From assembly GCA_000026125.1 (NCBI GenBank), contig CU207211.1, positions 2,356,001-2,420,000 on the forward strand: a DNA stretch of 64,000 nt. Direction: 5' to 3'. Numbering within the stretch: position 1 is the first letter of the stretch; every line of letters begins with the position of its first letter. The stretch comes from Herminiimonas arsenicoxydans (GTDB lineage Bacteria; Pseudomonadota; Gammaproteobacteria; Burkholderiales; Burkholderiaceae_D). The translations under genes were made by a program, and so were the position numbers. The notes under the pieces are model-generated. The model worked only from the letters and a program-made list of their open reading frames with translations. It was not told where the DNA came from and ran no database searches. This document shows positions 28,702 through 36,462 of the stretch, piece after piece.

Positions 28702-29439
28702 ATGGCGATGATTAAAAAAACCCTGATTGCGGCCTTGATGGCCGCATTTTCTTGCGCGTCGCTGTCAGCGCATGCCGCGCTGTTCGGCGACGACGAAGCC
28801 CGCCGCGCCATTCTCGATGTACGCACCAAGGTCGATGCGCTACAACAAAGCAAGGCCGAATCCACTGCAGTGCTCGAACTGGCAAATCAGAACGAGCAAT
28901 TGAAGCAGGAGATCGCACGTCTGCGCGGCCAGATTGAAGTCTTGTCGAATGAAGTCGCCAACGCGCAGCAGAGACAGAAAGATTTCTATGTCGATCTGGA
29001 TAATCGTCTGCGCAAGCTGGAACCGCAAATCGTCGCAGTCGATGGCCAGGAAGCGTCGGTGGAATTGTCGGAGCAACGCATGTACGACAATGCGCTCGCC
29101 CTGTTCAAGGCCGGCGATTATAAAAAATCCGGCACAGCCTTCGCCGACTTCATCCAGCGCTACCCGCAATCCGCATACGCCCCTTCCGCGCAATACTGGA
29201 TCGGCAATGCCTATTATGCGCAACGCGACTACCGCAACGCGATCACGGCACAACAAGCGCTGCTGAAAAAGTATCCGGCCAACCCCAAGGCTGCAGACGC
29301 CATGCTGAACATCGCCAGCTCGTACACGGAATTGAAAGATCGTACAGCCGCGAAAAAAGCGCTGGAGTCACTGGTCGCCCAGTATCCGAATACGCCGGCA
29401 GCACAGACTGCAAAAGAACGCCTGGCCAATTTTAAATAA
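28702..29439 (+). CDS. cpoB: CpoB (YbgF), Tol-Pal and cell-division coordinator
   Basis: Periplasmic protein that coordinates PBP1B and Tol function during constriction. The protein has 245 residues. Signal peptide to about residue 25 (SLSAHA), N-terminal trimerising coiled coil (about 45-110), then TPR repeats (YDNALALFKAGDYKKSGTAF, PSAQYWIGNAYYAQRDYRNA). Last gene of the operon, 5 nt after pal, closed by the terminator at 29504. Confidence 0.94.
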   Translation: MAMIKKTLIAALMAAFSCASLSAHAALFGDDEARRAILDVRTKVDALQQSKAESTAVLELANQNEQLKQEIARLRGQIEVLSNEVANAQQRQKDFYVDLDNRLRKLEPQIVAVDGQEASVELSEQRMYDNALALFKAGDYKKSGTAFADFIQRYPQSAYAPSAQYWIGNAYYAQRDYRNAITAQQALLKKYPANPKAADAMLNIASSYTELKDRTAAKKALESLVAQYPNTPAAQTAKERLANFK

Positions 29440-29503
29440 GGCAATGCCGCGCGAAGCAGGAAACAGATCGCAAAGCTGACATATTTTCAATATTGATCAT
29501 CTC

Positions 29504-29531
29504 ATCGCTCGCTGGCCGGGCGATTTTTTTT
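29504..29531 (+). terminator. Terminator of the tol-pal operon
   Basis: 8-bp stem ATCGCTCG / CGGGCGAT (one G-T pair), 5-nt loop, then eight T residues. Confidence 0.85.
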
Positions 29532-29645
29532 GTCTCGCAAGGTGCATACCCACGCAATTTTATCTGCAGCACCTAGTGAACACGCCTGCTGAAACGGCGA
29601 TCGGAACCGGACAAATAAACTAATGAATAAAAAGTAGAGATGTGA

Positions 29646-29675
29646 TTGACACAGGCTATAAGTGTTCTCTATAAT
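29646..29675 (+). promoter_or_regulatory. Promoter of tRNA-Lys
   Basis: Consensus TTGACA (29646-29651) and TATAAT (29670-29675), 18 bp apart and 11 nt before the mature tRNA 5' end. Confidence 0.85.
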
Positions 29676-29686
29676 AGCTGTCTTTC

Positions 29687-29762
29687 GGGTCGTTAGCTCA
29701 GCTGGTAGAGCAGCGGACTTTTAATCCGTTGGTCGCAGGTTCGAATCCCGCACGGCCTACCA
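29687..29762 (+). tRNA. tRNA-Lys (anticodon TTT)
   Basis: 76-nt cloverleaf with encoded CCA. Acceptor GGGTCGT pairs with ACGGCCT; D arm GCTC...GAGC; anticodon loop CTTTTAA with TTT at 29720-29722; T arm with GTTCGAATC. Followed by a 10-bp hairpin. Confidence 0.97.
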
Positions 29763-29772
29763 CGAATGCACT

Positions 29773-29800
29773 AGGGTCTAGATGAAAATCTAGACCCTTT
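29773..29800 (+). terminator. Hairpin terminator after tRNA-Lys
   Basis: 10-bp perfect stem AGGGTCTAGA / TCTAGACCCT with a 6-nt loop and a short T run. Confidence 0.7.
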
Positions 29801-30180
29801 CGTGTTTCTGGCACGACAAAAACGTGACTGCACCCTGCTCCTCGTTTTATTTAAACGATCCCTCCTTGTAATACCCAAGCGTTTTATTAAACTTCCGCCC
29901 GCACTTCCATTCATTGCTTGTCTAATGACTTGAGTCGTTTCATTTTTCTGTATCGTTGATACGGGACGCTATCGTCATTATCGATATGCAGAGATATTTC
30001 AATCCCACGTGCGGCTGGCTATTTTTCCATTCTCCTTATCGATTTTTTTACTTCGCCTTTGGACATGGATGATGCCGTTTCAGAGGCGGTTTTTTTACGA
30101 ACACATGACGCGCCTCGTTTGTAAAACAAGTGTCATAGACGTCGCTAAGAAAGCCTTCCATTCAGGGGAGCCAAGGGGAT
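29801..30180. other. Gene-poor stretch after tRNA-Lys
   Basis: No convincing gene. The only open frame of note (30009-30227, plus) has no ribosome site and encodes unrecognisable sequence. Base composition looks more AT-rich than the flanking operons. No integrase, direct repeat of the tRNA end or other mobile-element trace was seen. Confidence 0.45.
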
Positions 30181-30327
30181 ATGGAAAATGCTCGCAGCTA
30201 CGCATAGCCAGAGCCGTCACATCTTGAAGGTGCGATGCGCATGCTGGGCAAGCATGGCGGTGAATTTATTTTGAATGTTGCCGCGCCCTTGTCGCTGATT
30301 TTTTCGTTGAAAGTAAATATCAAGTAA
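30181..30327 (+). pseudogene. Possible small gene interrupted by an in-frame TAG
   Basis: AAGGGG, ideally spaced, precedes ATG 30181. The frame reads MENARSYA, then TAG (30205-30207), then PEPSHLEGAMRMLGKHGG and on to TAA at 30325. Apart from the amber codon it would encode 48 residues. Either it is a decayed gene or translation begins at ATG 30235/30241 downstream. Family unknown. Confidence 0.35.
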
Positions 30328-30397
30328 TCGGCTGCAGGATCGATGGATTGCAAGGCTCAGATGTATTGAGTAAAGCCGATACGATTCGGCGCATCCA

Positions 30398-30670
30398 TTA
30401 ACGTGGAGCGGCGCGACGCTCGCCTTTGCGTCTGCACGGGAAAGGGAGTTGCTCTCCCTCTACAGTCACTCTGGCTCTACGTGTATTGGCAAATATCCGG
30501 CCAACATATTGCATGTCGCTCTCGATGCTGGTGACGCGCTCCAGTTTTTCTTCTGACACTGCGAGTGCGACCAGAGATTGCAAGGCATTGATATACAACT
30601 GCCTGTCATGACGTTCGAGTTTGCAGAATGCGGTGGCCAGTTCGCTGATTGCCTGATCGATTCGTTTCAT
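30398..30670 (-). CDS. Hypothetical protein (90 aa)
   Basis: A 90-residue protein starting MKRIDQAISELATAFCKLER, mostly helical, with a basic C-terminal tail (RRKGERRAAPR). ATG 30670 is chosen over a TTG at 30715, but its ribosome site is weak. No family recognised; it may be lineage-specific. Confidence 0.5.
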   Translation of the reverse strand: MKRIDQAISELATAFCKLERHDRQLYINALQSLVALAVSEEKLERVTSIESDMQYVGRIFANTRRARVTVEGEQLPFPCRRKGERRAAPR

Positions 30671-31021
30671 AGCGCACACCGAAAAAAATTGAAAACCGTC
30701 ATTAAGATGGTGCAATTATTCTTAAAGTTCCCTGCGCAACCGCACTAGGCAATGCGCATAAGTTTGTCAATTTGCGCCACAAAAAATAGGGATTTAATGC
30801 TTATTGATGAGTGACATACGTTAAGACATTGAATACACAGCAAACTGCATAATAAAAAAATGGAAATGGATGGCGCATTTCGACAAAATTGCCATTCAAA
30901 AAAATACTCAAACAAATAAAAAAACAGCAAATAAATGCTTTTTAGTCGAATCATTCCACCTCAGCATGGTCTGACTGTTGACCAGATGAAAATCAACATA
31001 TCATTTGCATAGGGGGAAACC
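30671..31021. other. AT-rich intergenic region
   Basis: No gene or strong hairpin seen. A TTGAAT (30825) with A/T-rich sequence 17 bp downstream is a possible promoter for the gene at 31022, but the match is weak. Confidence 0.4.
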
Positions 31022-31276
31022 ATGTTGAACCAGAATGAGCCGGATCTGTTTCAGATTGAATTGAAACAGCGCTTTGAAGAGTTGGTGCGTTGGGCTGTCG
31101 CGCACAACCCCGATCGCAGCGCTCCGCTGTCGGAGGCCGATTTTGATGCCGCGAGAAAAGAAATTACGAAACTTGCAGCGCATGACCTGAGTCTTGGCGA
31201 GCGCAATGCAAAGATACCCGAACCGGCAGAAAATGGGCCGCAGTATATCAACGTCACTCCCGCCCCCTGGCCTTGA
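31022..31276 (+). CDS. Hypothetical protein (84 aa)
   Basis: An acidic, soluble protein of 84 residues preceded by AGGGGG at good spacing. It contains FQIELKQRFEELVRWAVAHN, then PLSEADFDAARKEITKL. The proline-rich C terminus ends APWP. It is likely a real gene from its ribosome site and codon use. Function unknown; its neighbours are small envelope or stress-type proteins. Confidence 0.65.
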   Translation: MLNQNEPDLFQIELKQRFEELVRWAVAHNPDRSAPLSEADFDAARKEITKLAAHDLSLGERNAKIPEPAENGPQYINVTPAPWP

Positions 31277-31379
31277 TATTCTTTATACCTGCAAGGAAGC
31301 GATATCCTCATCTAGTGAGGTGGTGCTGCGTTATTCATACTTTACAGATTCTGTTTTCAACCACTGAAAGGAATTACCC

Positions 31380-31733
31380 ATGAGCGTCAACTCTCCTACT
31401 CTATCCGCTGACAAGGTAAAAAATGTCATTGCAAACACACCGGACAGCGCAACCTTGCGCAACGATCTGCAAACGCTGAAAACCGATCTGGACACGCTGT
31501 TGACACATGCCGCCGAACTGACTGATGTGGAATTGCACGAAGCCCACGATCGCATTCTCGCCAAGTTCAGTTCATTACGCTATGCAGCCAAAGGGATTGC
31601 CGATGAGGCGCGCCAGCAATTCAATCACGGCGTTGAGGTAACCACTGATTATGTGAAGGAAAAACCGGTGCAGTCGCTGGCACTGGCAATCGGCTTTGGC
31701 ACCTTGCTGGGGATTATCATTGGTCGCCGCTAG
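31380..31733 (+). CDS. DUF883 (ElaB/YqjD-like) membrane-anchored protein
   Basis: 117 residues. A long amphipathic helical region (about 25-90) is followed by EKPVQSLALAIGFGTLLGII and a GRR end, the C-terminal membrane anchor typical of ElaB/YqjD/YgaM. These proteins associate with ribosomes at the inner membrane in stationary phase. RBS GAAAGGA precedes the ATG. The role is inferred from the family. Confidence 0.88.
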   Translation: MSVNSPTLSADKVKNVIANTPDSATLRNDLQTLKTDLDTLLTHAAELTDVELHEAHDRILAKFSSLRYAAKGIADEARQQFNHGVEVTTDYVKEKPVQSLALAIGFGTLLGIIIGRR

Positions 31734-31926
31734 GCGATGAACCTGTTGGATGTATTGCCATGACTCATTTTTTTAGTGAACTTTATGGCAATTAAATGTA
31801 CCAAGCTTGTACGTTGCCTGATCGAATCGGGGAAGGCGACAAGAACGTTTATTTACCAAACTGAAATCAAGAAAAATGAGGGAGGCGTTCCTACGCCTAT
31901 CCATCCAACCTGAAAGGAAACATACC

Positions 31927-32070
31927 ATGAAAAAAATTATTTCCCTTATGTGCATACTCTCGATAAGCATAGGCTTGAGTGCCTGCAATACCTTCAAGGG
32001 ATTCGGCAAGGACGTGGAACGTGGCGGCGAAAAGGTGCAAGACGCAGCAAGCGACGCGCAGCGCAAGTAA
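31927..32070 (+). CDS. ecnB: Entericidin A/B-family small lipoprotein
   Basis: 47 residues. Signal peptide with lipobox GLSAC (about Cys20), followed by NTFKGFGKDVERGGEKVQDA, the entericidin signature. Entericidins are small stationary-phase or osmotically controlled lipoproteins associated with lysis. ATG 31927 fits GAAAGGA upstream and the signal peptide. No antidote partner (ecnA) is visible. Followed by a very strong terminator. Confidence 0.9.
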   Translation: MKKIISLMCILSISIGLSACNTFKGFGKDVERGGEKVQDAASDAQRK

Positions 32071-32086
32071 ATCATTTTCCAAACAT

Positions 32087-32123
32087 AAAAACAGCGTGTA
32101 TCGAATCGATACACGCTGTTTTT
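32087..32123. terminator. Strong terminator after ecnB
   Basis: 13-bp perfect stem ACAGCGTGTATCG / CGATACACGCTGT with a 3-nt loop, flanked by A4 and T5, so it should work on both strands. Confidence 0.93.
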
Positions 32124-32227
32124 ATTTGCACTCTCCGATCGTTCCGCACCGGATTTTTTAACGGATTAATGTGGAATCAGGCGCATTCATCTTTCCCGCG
32201 CATGAACCAAGACCTGATCCACAATCA

Positions 32228-32677
32228 TTATTGTTTTTTAATAGTCAAATTATTGATGATCGAAGCCACGCCTTCCGTATCGCCGGCAATTTTTCCTGCG
32301 CGATCGATTTGCGTCTGATTACTCACCGCGCCACTCAGCGTAACGACACCGTGTGATGTATCGACATTGACATCCAGGCCCTTGATATCCGAATCAGCCA
32401 GTAATGCAGTTTTCACCTTGGTGGTAATCACCGTGTCATCAATGATGGTGCCAGGCGTTTTGCTCTCTCCCGCAACAGGCGCAGCCGGTGGAGCGGGCGC
32501 CGTTTCAGGCATCGCCGGTGCAGGGCTTACACCGCTGGTAGCGGGTGCAGGCGATTCGGTTGGTGCAGTTCCTGTGGTATCACTTGGTGCGCGGCGCTCG
32601 CAGGCGCTGGTGAACAAGACGGTTAATACTGCAGCAGCAAGGGCAAGGCGTGAACTATTCGGTAATGTCTTCATCAT
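32228..32677 (-). CDS. BON-domain lipoprotein
   Basis: 149 residues. Lipobox FTSAC near residue 26; a Pro/Ala/Thr-rich linker (about 28-75); then one BON domain with ITTKVKTALLADSDIKGLDV and DTSHGVVTLSGAVSNQTQID. BON proteins (OsmY/DolP-like) sit in the periplasm or outer membrane and respond to osmotic or envelope stress. RBS AAAGGA precedes ATG 32677. The long Pro/Ala linker separates anchor and domain. Confidence 0.88.
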   Translation of the reverse strand: MMKTLPNSSRLALAAAVLTVLFTSACERRAPSDTTGTAPTESPAPATSGVSPAPAMPETAPAPPAAPVAGESKTPGTIIDDTVITTKVKTALLADSDIKGLDVNVDTSHGVVTLSGAVSNQTQIDRAGKIAGDTEGVASIINNLTIKKQ

Positions 32678-32985
32678 GATTTCCTTTCAGGAACAAGATT
32701 CGCAATTCCATGCAAGCTGTTGGCCATGCACGGCGGACAAAATTCAATATATGAATCATGTATCCACATTGCTCTCAGGCAGCTGCCTGGAAACAATACG
32801 GTTATCTTCTTGACCACACTATATGGAGAAGGTTCTCGAATAATTCAGCGGGAAGGAAATCAGAGGAGCAGTATGCGTAAAATTTACACGGCCGGTCAAA
32901 CTTGCACGTTTGATCCTGTGGAAAAATAAGCGCCCGGCGCAGGCTAGACACATCAGCAAATGCAGGGAGCAATACCTGACCAGCG
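32678..32985. other. Intergenic region between BON lipoprotein and dusA
   Basis: No gene supported: the plus-strand open frames here are short and lack family signal. The region should hold the promoter of the BON gene (minus strand) and the end of dusA transcription; no strong hairpin was found. Confidence 0.4.
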
Positions 32986-34002
32986 CTAGTACGCTCCCGG
33001 CTGCTGCATGCGCGCCAGTGCCTGCAGCAATAAATCAGGATCGCCGAGTGCCAGCTTCTTGGAATCGGACAAGCTTTGCCGGAACCCGCGGGCGTTAGGC
33101 AGGCCTGCCATCAAGCCCAGCATGTGGCGCGTGATACTGTTCAATCTCAAGCCGCCGCCCTTTTCGCTTTTGCCATGCAGTTCAAGTTGTGCGCGGATGT
33201 AAGGCAGCATCGCATGCAACACCTGGGCGCGTGATTTTGGCGCCGCGATGTCGCCGTAATAACGGGCGTCGAATGCGCTCATCAAATACGGATTGTGATA
33301 CGCCTCGCGACCCAGCATCACGCCATCGACATGCACAAGATGGGTGTCGATTTCTGCCAGCGTCTTGATGCCGCCATTGATGATGATTTCCAGTTGCGGA
33401 AAATCCTGCTTGAGCTGGTACGCAAATTCATAACGCAAGGGCGGGATCTCGCGATTTTCTTTCGGGCTTAAACCCTTGAGCACCGCATTCCGCGCATGCA
33501 CGATGAAGGTGTTGCAGCCGGCTTCCGCTACGGTGCCTACAAAGTCACGCACGAAATCGTAGGAAGCGATGTCATCGATACCGATGCGATGCTTGACCGT
33601 CACGTCTATCTGCACGGCATCGCGCATCGCCTTGACGCAATCGGCAACCAGTGCAGCCTCGTTCATCAGGCAGGCGCCGAACGCGCCCTTTTGCACGCGC
33701 TCGGACGGGCAACCGCAGTTCAGATTGATTTCGTCGTAACCCCACTGCTCGCCCAGCTTCGCGCTTTTGGCAAGGTCGGCCGGCTCGCTACCGCCCAATT
33801 GCAGCGCGACCGGATGTTCTTCATGGTTGAAATCGAGATGACGCGACACGTCGCCATGCAGCAAGGCGCCCGTTGTCACCATCTCGGTATAGAACCAGGT
33901 ATGGCGCGTAATCTGCCGATGAAACATGCGGCAGTGGCGGTCGGTCCAATCCATCATCGGCGCAACACTCACGCGCCTTTTCTTGTCAATTACGGGTTTC
34001 AT
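32986..34002 (-). CDS. dusA: tRNA-dihydrouridine(20/20a) synthase DusA
   Basis: FMN enzyme that reduces U20/U20a in the tRNA D loop with NADPH. The protein has 338 residues. The TIM barrel starts RRVSVAPMMDWTDRHCRMF, the DusA form of the family motif. GYDEINLNCGCPSERVQKG is followed by the catalytic cysteine in GAFGACLM; IVHARNAVLKGLSPKENR and INGGIKT follow. Monocistronic, with a TATAAT box at 34053. Confidence 0.96.
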   Translation of the reverse strand: MKPVIDKKRRVSVAPMMDWTDRHCRMFHRQITRHTWFYTEMVTTGALLHGDVSRHLDFNHEEHPVALQLGGSEPADLAKSAKLGEQWGYDEINLNCGCPSERVQKGAFGACLMNEAALVADCVKAMRDAVQIDVTVKHRIGIDDIASYDFVRDFVGTVAEAGCNTFIVHARNAVLKGLSPKENREIPPLRYEFAYQLKQDFPQLEIIINGGIKTLAEIDTHLVHVDGVMLGREAYHNPYLMSAFDARYYGDIAAPKSRAQVLHAMLPYIRAQLELHGKSEKGGGLRLNSITRHMLGLMAGLPNARGFRQSLSDSKKLALGDPDLLLQALARMQQPGAY

Positions 34003-34052
34003 TTGCTTATGGTGCGAATTTCAAGGTTTCTGCGGAGTTTGAATTGTGCAGA

Positions 34053-34058
34053 ATTATA
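34053..34058 (-). promoter_or_regulatory. -10 element of dusA with an upstream dyad
   Basis: Consensus TATAAT on the minus strand, about 50 nt before the ATG. A GATCAA-N10-TTGATC dyad (34068-34089) overlaps the -35 position and can also form a hairpin (34062-34095). No good -35 is seen. Confidence 0.5.
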
Positions 34059-34096
34059 GGCGGTGACGGATCAAACGTCGTTTGTTGATCGCACCT

Positions 34097-34882
34097 TCAG
34101 GCCCACGACGACGGTTCTATGATACCTATGGCTTGAAACGCCGGCTTGCAAAACAGATAACCCTGCATCAGGTCTATCCCCGCACTGTACAGGAAGTCGC
34201 GCTCGGCCGACGTTTCTATCCCTTCCGCCAGCACGCGCACATTCAGTGCTGCGCAGATGGACACGATGCCATGCACGATTGCCTGTTTCGGCTTGCTGCT
34301 ATCGATGCCGCGCACCAGCTCCATATCTATCTTGATGATGTCCGGCTGGTAATCGGCTAACAGACCGAGGCCTGCATAACCGGCGCCAAAATCATCAATC
34401 GCCGTACGAAAACCGAAGCGCCGGTATTCGCGGAAGATGTTCACCAGATGCGGTCTGTCCGTCACTTGCTCGCCTTCGGTCACTTCGAAAATGATTTGCT
34501 CGATAGGAAAATCATATAGTCGCGCCGCTTCAAAGGTACTGCGTATGCAAGCTTCCGGCCGATACACGGCGTTCGGCAAAAAATTGATCGACAATAATTC
34601 CTTCATTCCCAGTGCGGCCGCGCCACGAATCGCCTCGACCCGACACGCCTGATCAAAAGAATAGCGATTGGCATCAGTGACTTGCGAAAGTACCGAGTAG
34701 GCAGACTCTCCGTTAGGCCCTCGTACCAATGCTTCATGTGCATAGATGGAACGCGTGCGGACATCCACGATAGGCTGGTAAGCGAATAAAAAATCAAAAC
34801 CAAGATCCGTTTCTTTCTTGCACTCCCTGCAACCGGTAGCACTAGACGATGGCTCTTCCCGAGATGGATGTATGGGGATCAT
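34097..34882 (-). CDS. Stand-alone EAL-domain c-di-GMP phosphodiesterase
   Basis: 261 residues, one EAL domain. Catalytic set present: E50 of EALVRG, Asn in SINFLPNA, Glu in IFEVTEGE, the aspartates of IDDFGAGYAGLG, Lys in IIKIDMELV, Glu in LAEGIETS and Gln in LMQGYLF. Hydrolysis of c-di-GMP is therefore likely. A short N-terminal leader carries a Cys-x-x-Cys (GCREC, Cys18/Cys21), which may bind metal or act as a redox switch. No sensor domain is fused. It follows the LOV-GGDEF gene by 67 nt with AAAGGAAA as RBS, so cyclase and phosphodiesterase are probably co-transcribed. Confidence 0.92.
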   Translation of the reverse strand: MIPIHPSREEPSSSATGCRECKKETDLGFDFLFAYQPIVDVRTRSIYAHEALVRGPNGESAYSVLSQVTDANRYSFDQACRVEAIRGAAALGMKELLSINFLPNAVYRPEACIRSTFEAARLYDFPIEQIIFEVTEGEQVTDRPHLVNIFREYRRFGFRTAIDDFGAGYAGLGLLADYQPDIIKIDMELVRGIDSSKPKQAIVHGIVSICAALNVRVLAEGIETSAERDFLYSAGIDLMQGYLFCKPAFQAIGIIEPSSWA

Positions 34883-34949
34883 TTGATGATTTTCCTTTCA
34901 GTAGGGTGCAGTTGTAGTCTCATTTTGAGTGCACTTGCGCTGAGCGATC

Positions 34950-35891
34950 TCATGGTTCGCAGCTTGCAACCTGGTTACGCCCCCTTGCCTTGGCCTGATA
35001 CAGTGCGCTGTCAGCCTGCTCTAACAGCACTTCGGGCTGAGCCATAGAACTCGGCTTCATACGGACCACCCCGCAACTGATCGTCAGGAACTGGTGTGGC
35101 GAAGCCGCATGAGGAATATCCAGATCGCGCACACTCCGGCATAAATTCTCGGCATGCATGATCGCCTGTTCTGCAGTCATTTCAGTTGCCAGCACGATGA
35201 ATTCTTCACCGCCAAAGCGGGCGACAAATTCGCTGTCCCGACGCAATGAATCATCCAGGATCGAGGCGACTTTTCTGAGGGCATCATCGCCGGCAATATG
35301 ACCGTAAGTATCATTGAAGCCCTTGAAGTAATCGACGTCGATGAACATCATGACCAGACTTTCCTGCGTGTCGATCAACTGATCCCATCTTGTGCGCAAC
35401 TGATCCTCGAAATATTTGCGGCTGTATATCCCGGTCAATGTGTCATGCACGACCAGTTGCTCCAGATTCTCCTTGTCGCGCTCCAGCAGCCTGCGCTCCT
35501 TGCGCAAACGCTGCTCAAGGACTACCCTCGCAGTGACATCTTTCTGGATGCCGATGAAATGCGTAAGAACGCCGGATTGATCAAACACAGGAGATATGCT
35601 CAGCTCGTTCCAGAACAATGAACCATCCTTGCGGTAATTTCGCAGAGTCACAATACTGTGCTTGCCCTTCTCAAGGGAATTTGCAAGGATGCTGATGTTT
35701 CTTTGCGCCTGGTCCGTTCCCTGCAGAAAACGACAGTTACGCCCCAGGATATCTTCCAGGTCGTAGCCGGATAACTGTTCGAATGCAGGGTTGGCAAAAA
35801 TCACCGGGTGATCAGGAGCACGAGCGTCGGCGATGAGGATGCCATCCCTGGATTCCATCACGGCCTGCATCAGGATTTCAATAGTGAACAT
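34950..35891 (-). CDS. LOV-domain diguanylate cyclase (LOV-GGDEF)
   Basis: 313 residues. The N-terminal PAS domain is a true LOV domain: GRNCRFLQG at 50-58 carries the photoactive Cys53, with the FMN-contact segments RNYRKDGSLFWNELSISPV and FIGIQKDVT behind it. A helical linker (about 118-148) leads to a GGDEF domain with HDTLTGIYSR, FIDVDYFKGFNDTYGH and the active-site FGGEEF (227-231). The inhibitory I-site reads RDSE rather than RxxD, so product inhibition may be weakened. Expected role: blue-light-controlled synthesis of c-di-GMP. Gap to the upstream BLUF gene is 47 nt. Confidence 0.94.
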   Translation of the reverse strand: MFTIEILMQAVMESRDGILIADARAPDHPVIFANPAFEQLSGYDLEDILGRNCRFLQGTDQAQRNISILANSLEKGKHSIVTLRNYRKDGSLFWNELSISPVFDQSGVLTHFIGIQKDVTARVVLEQRLRKERRLLERDKENLEQLVVHDTLTGIYSRKYFEDQLRTRWDQLIDTQESLVMMFIDVDYFKGFNDTYGHIAGDDALRKVASILDDSLRRDSEFVARFGGEEFIVLATEMTAEQAIMHAENLCRSVRDLDIPHAASPHQFLTISCGVVRMKPSSMAQPEVLLEQADSALYQAKARGRNQVASCEP

Positions 35892-35938
35892 GTCTGTCTT
35901 TTTATGGTGTTGTTAAAGGCAGGCACGAAGATGGCACT

Positions 35939-36349
35939 TCATTTTCCCGCCAGCCTGCTCATGAAAGAGCGGATCACTAAACTGAAGGCTTTTACATCCA
36001 CTGTTTCCTGATGGCTGGCGATGATTTCCTGGATGCCTTTGAATTCATGATTTGAAATTTCCAGTACCGCCATGGCCCAATCCGGGAATGCACGCTCTTC
36101 TGTCGTTGTAATCAGAACGATACGGCAATCAGCGTGTCGCCTGTCATCAAGGATCTCGCTATATTTTCTGAATATCTGGTGGTCCGGTCCTTCCAGGACC
36201 TGCATGAACATGCCGCCACCGTGGACTAGGATTCCGGTCAGCCCCAGGGCTTGATTATTTTTTTTTGACGATTCCAGAATATCGGACAAGTCATTCTTCA
36301 ATGCATCGGCAGTACTGCGGCTTGCGCTTACATATAACAGTCTGATCAT
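35939..36349 (-). CDS. Short BLUF-domain blue-light photoreceptor
   Basis: 136 residues, essentially one BLUF domain plus a C-terminal helical cap. The flavin-switch residues are in canonical places: Y6 in RLLYVSAS, N32 in NNQALGLTG, Q50 in FMQVLEGP, and W91/M93 in DWAMAVLEI, as in PixD/Slr1694. There is no fused output domain, so it should act through protein-protein contact. Start ATG 36349 matches the BLUF fold; upstream codons are unrelated and overlap a hairpin. It follows the MerR regulator gene by 86 nt, recalling the E. coli BluR/BluF pair, where BLUF is fused to an EAL-like domain. Confidence 0.94.
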   Translation of the reverse strand: MIRLLYVSASRSTADALKNDLSDILESSKKNNQALGLTGILVHGGGMFMQVLEGPDHQIFRKYSEILDDRRHADCRIVLITTTEERAFPDWAMAVLEISNHEFKGIQEIIASHQETVDVKAFSLVIRSFMSRLAGK

Positions 36350-36391
36350 CGCGCTGGTCGTGTTCCGGTTGATATGGTTAGCAATATGAAA

Positions 36392-36462
36392 GCCAGGCAT
36401 CCCGGCTTCGTGATGACATGGATTACTCTGATATTTTAATACGTCAAGCCGGGATGCCTGGC
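36392..36462. repeat. 17-bp perfect inverted repeat at the 3' end of merR
   Basis: Arms GCCAGGCATCCCGGCTT (36392-36408) and its exact complement (36446-36462) enclose 37 nt that include the merR stop. One arm encodes the regulator's last codons. On the minus strand the second arm is followed by TTTCATATT, so the RNA would form a stable 17-bp stem between merR and the BLUF gene, acting as terminator, attenuator or mRNA stabiliser. Confidence 0.85.

Noticed and set aside
30009..30227. 72-codon plus-strand frame
   Set aside because: No ribosome site, unusual composition, and it overlaps the better-initiated small frame at 30181.
29687..30400. Integrated island at tRNA-Lys
   Set aside because: No integrase, no direct repeat of the tRNA 3' end, and no mobility gene found; only low gene density.
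32228..32813. 148-codon plus-strand open frame opposite the BON lipoprotein
   Set aside because: Shadow of the Pro/Ala linker. The minus-strand gene has lipobox, RBS and BON domain.
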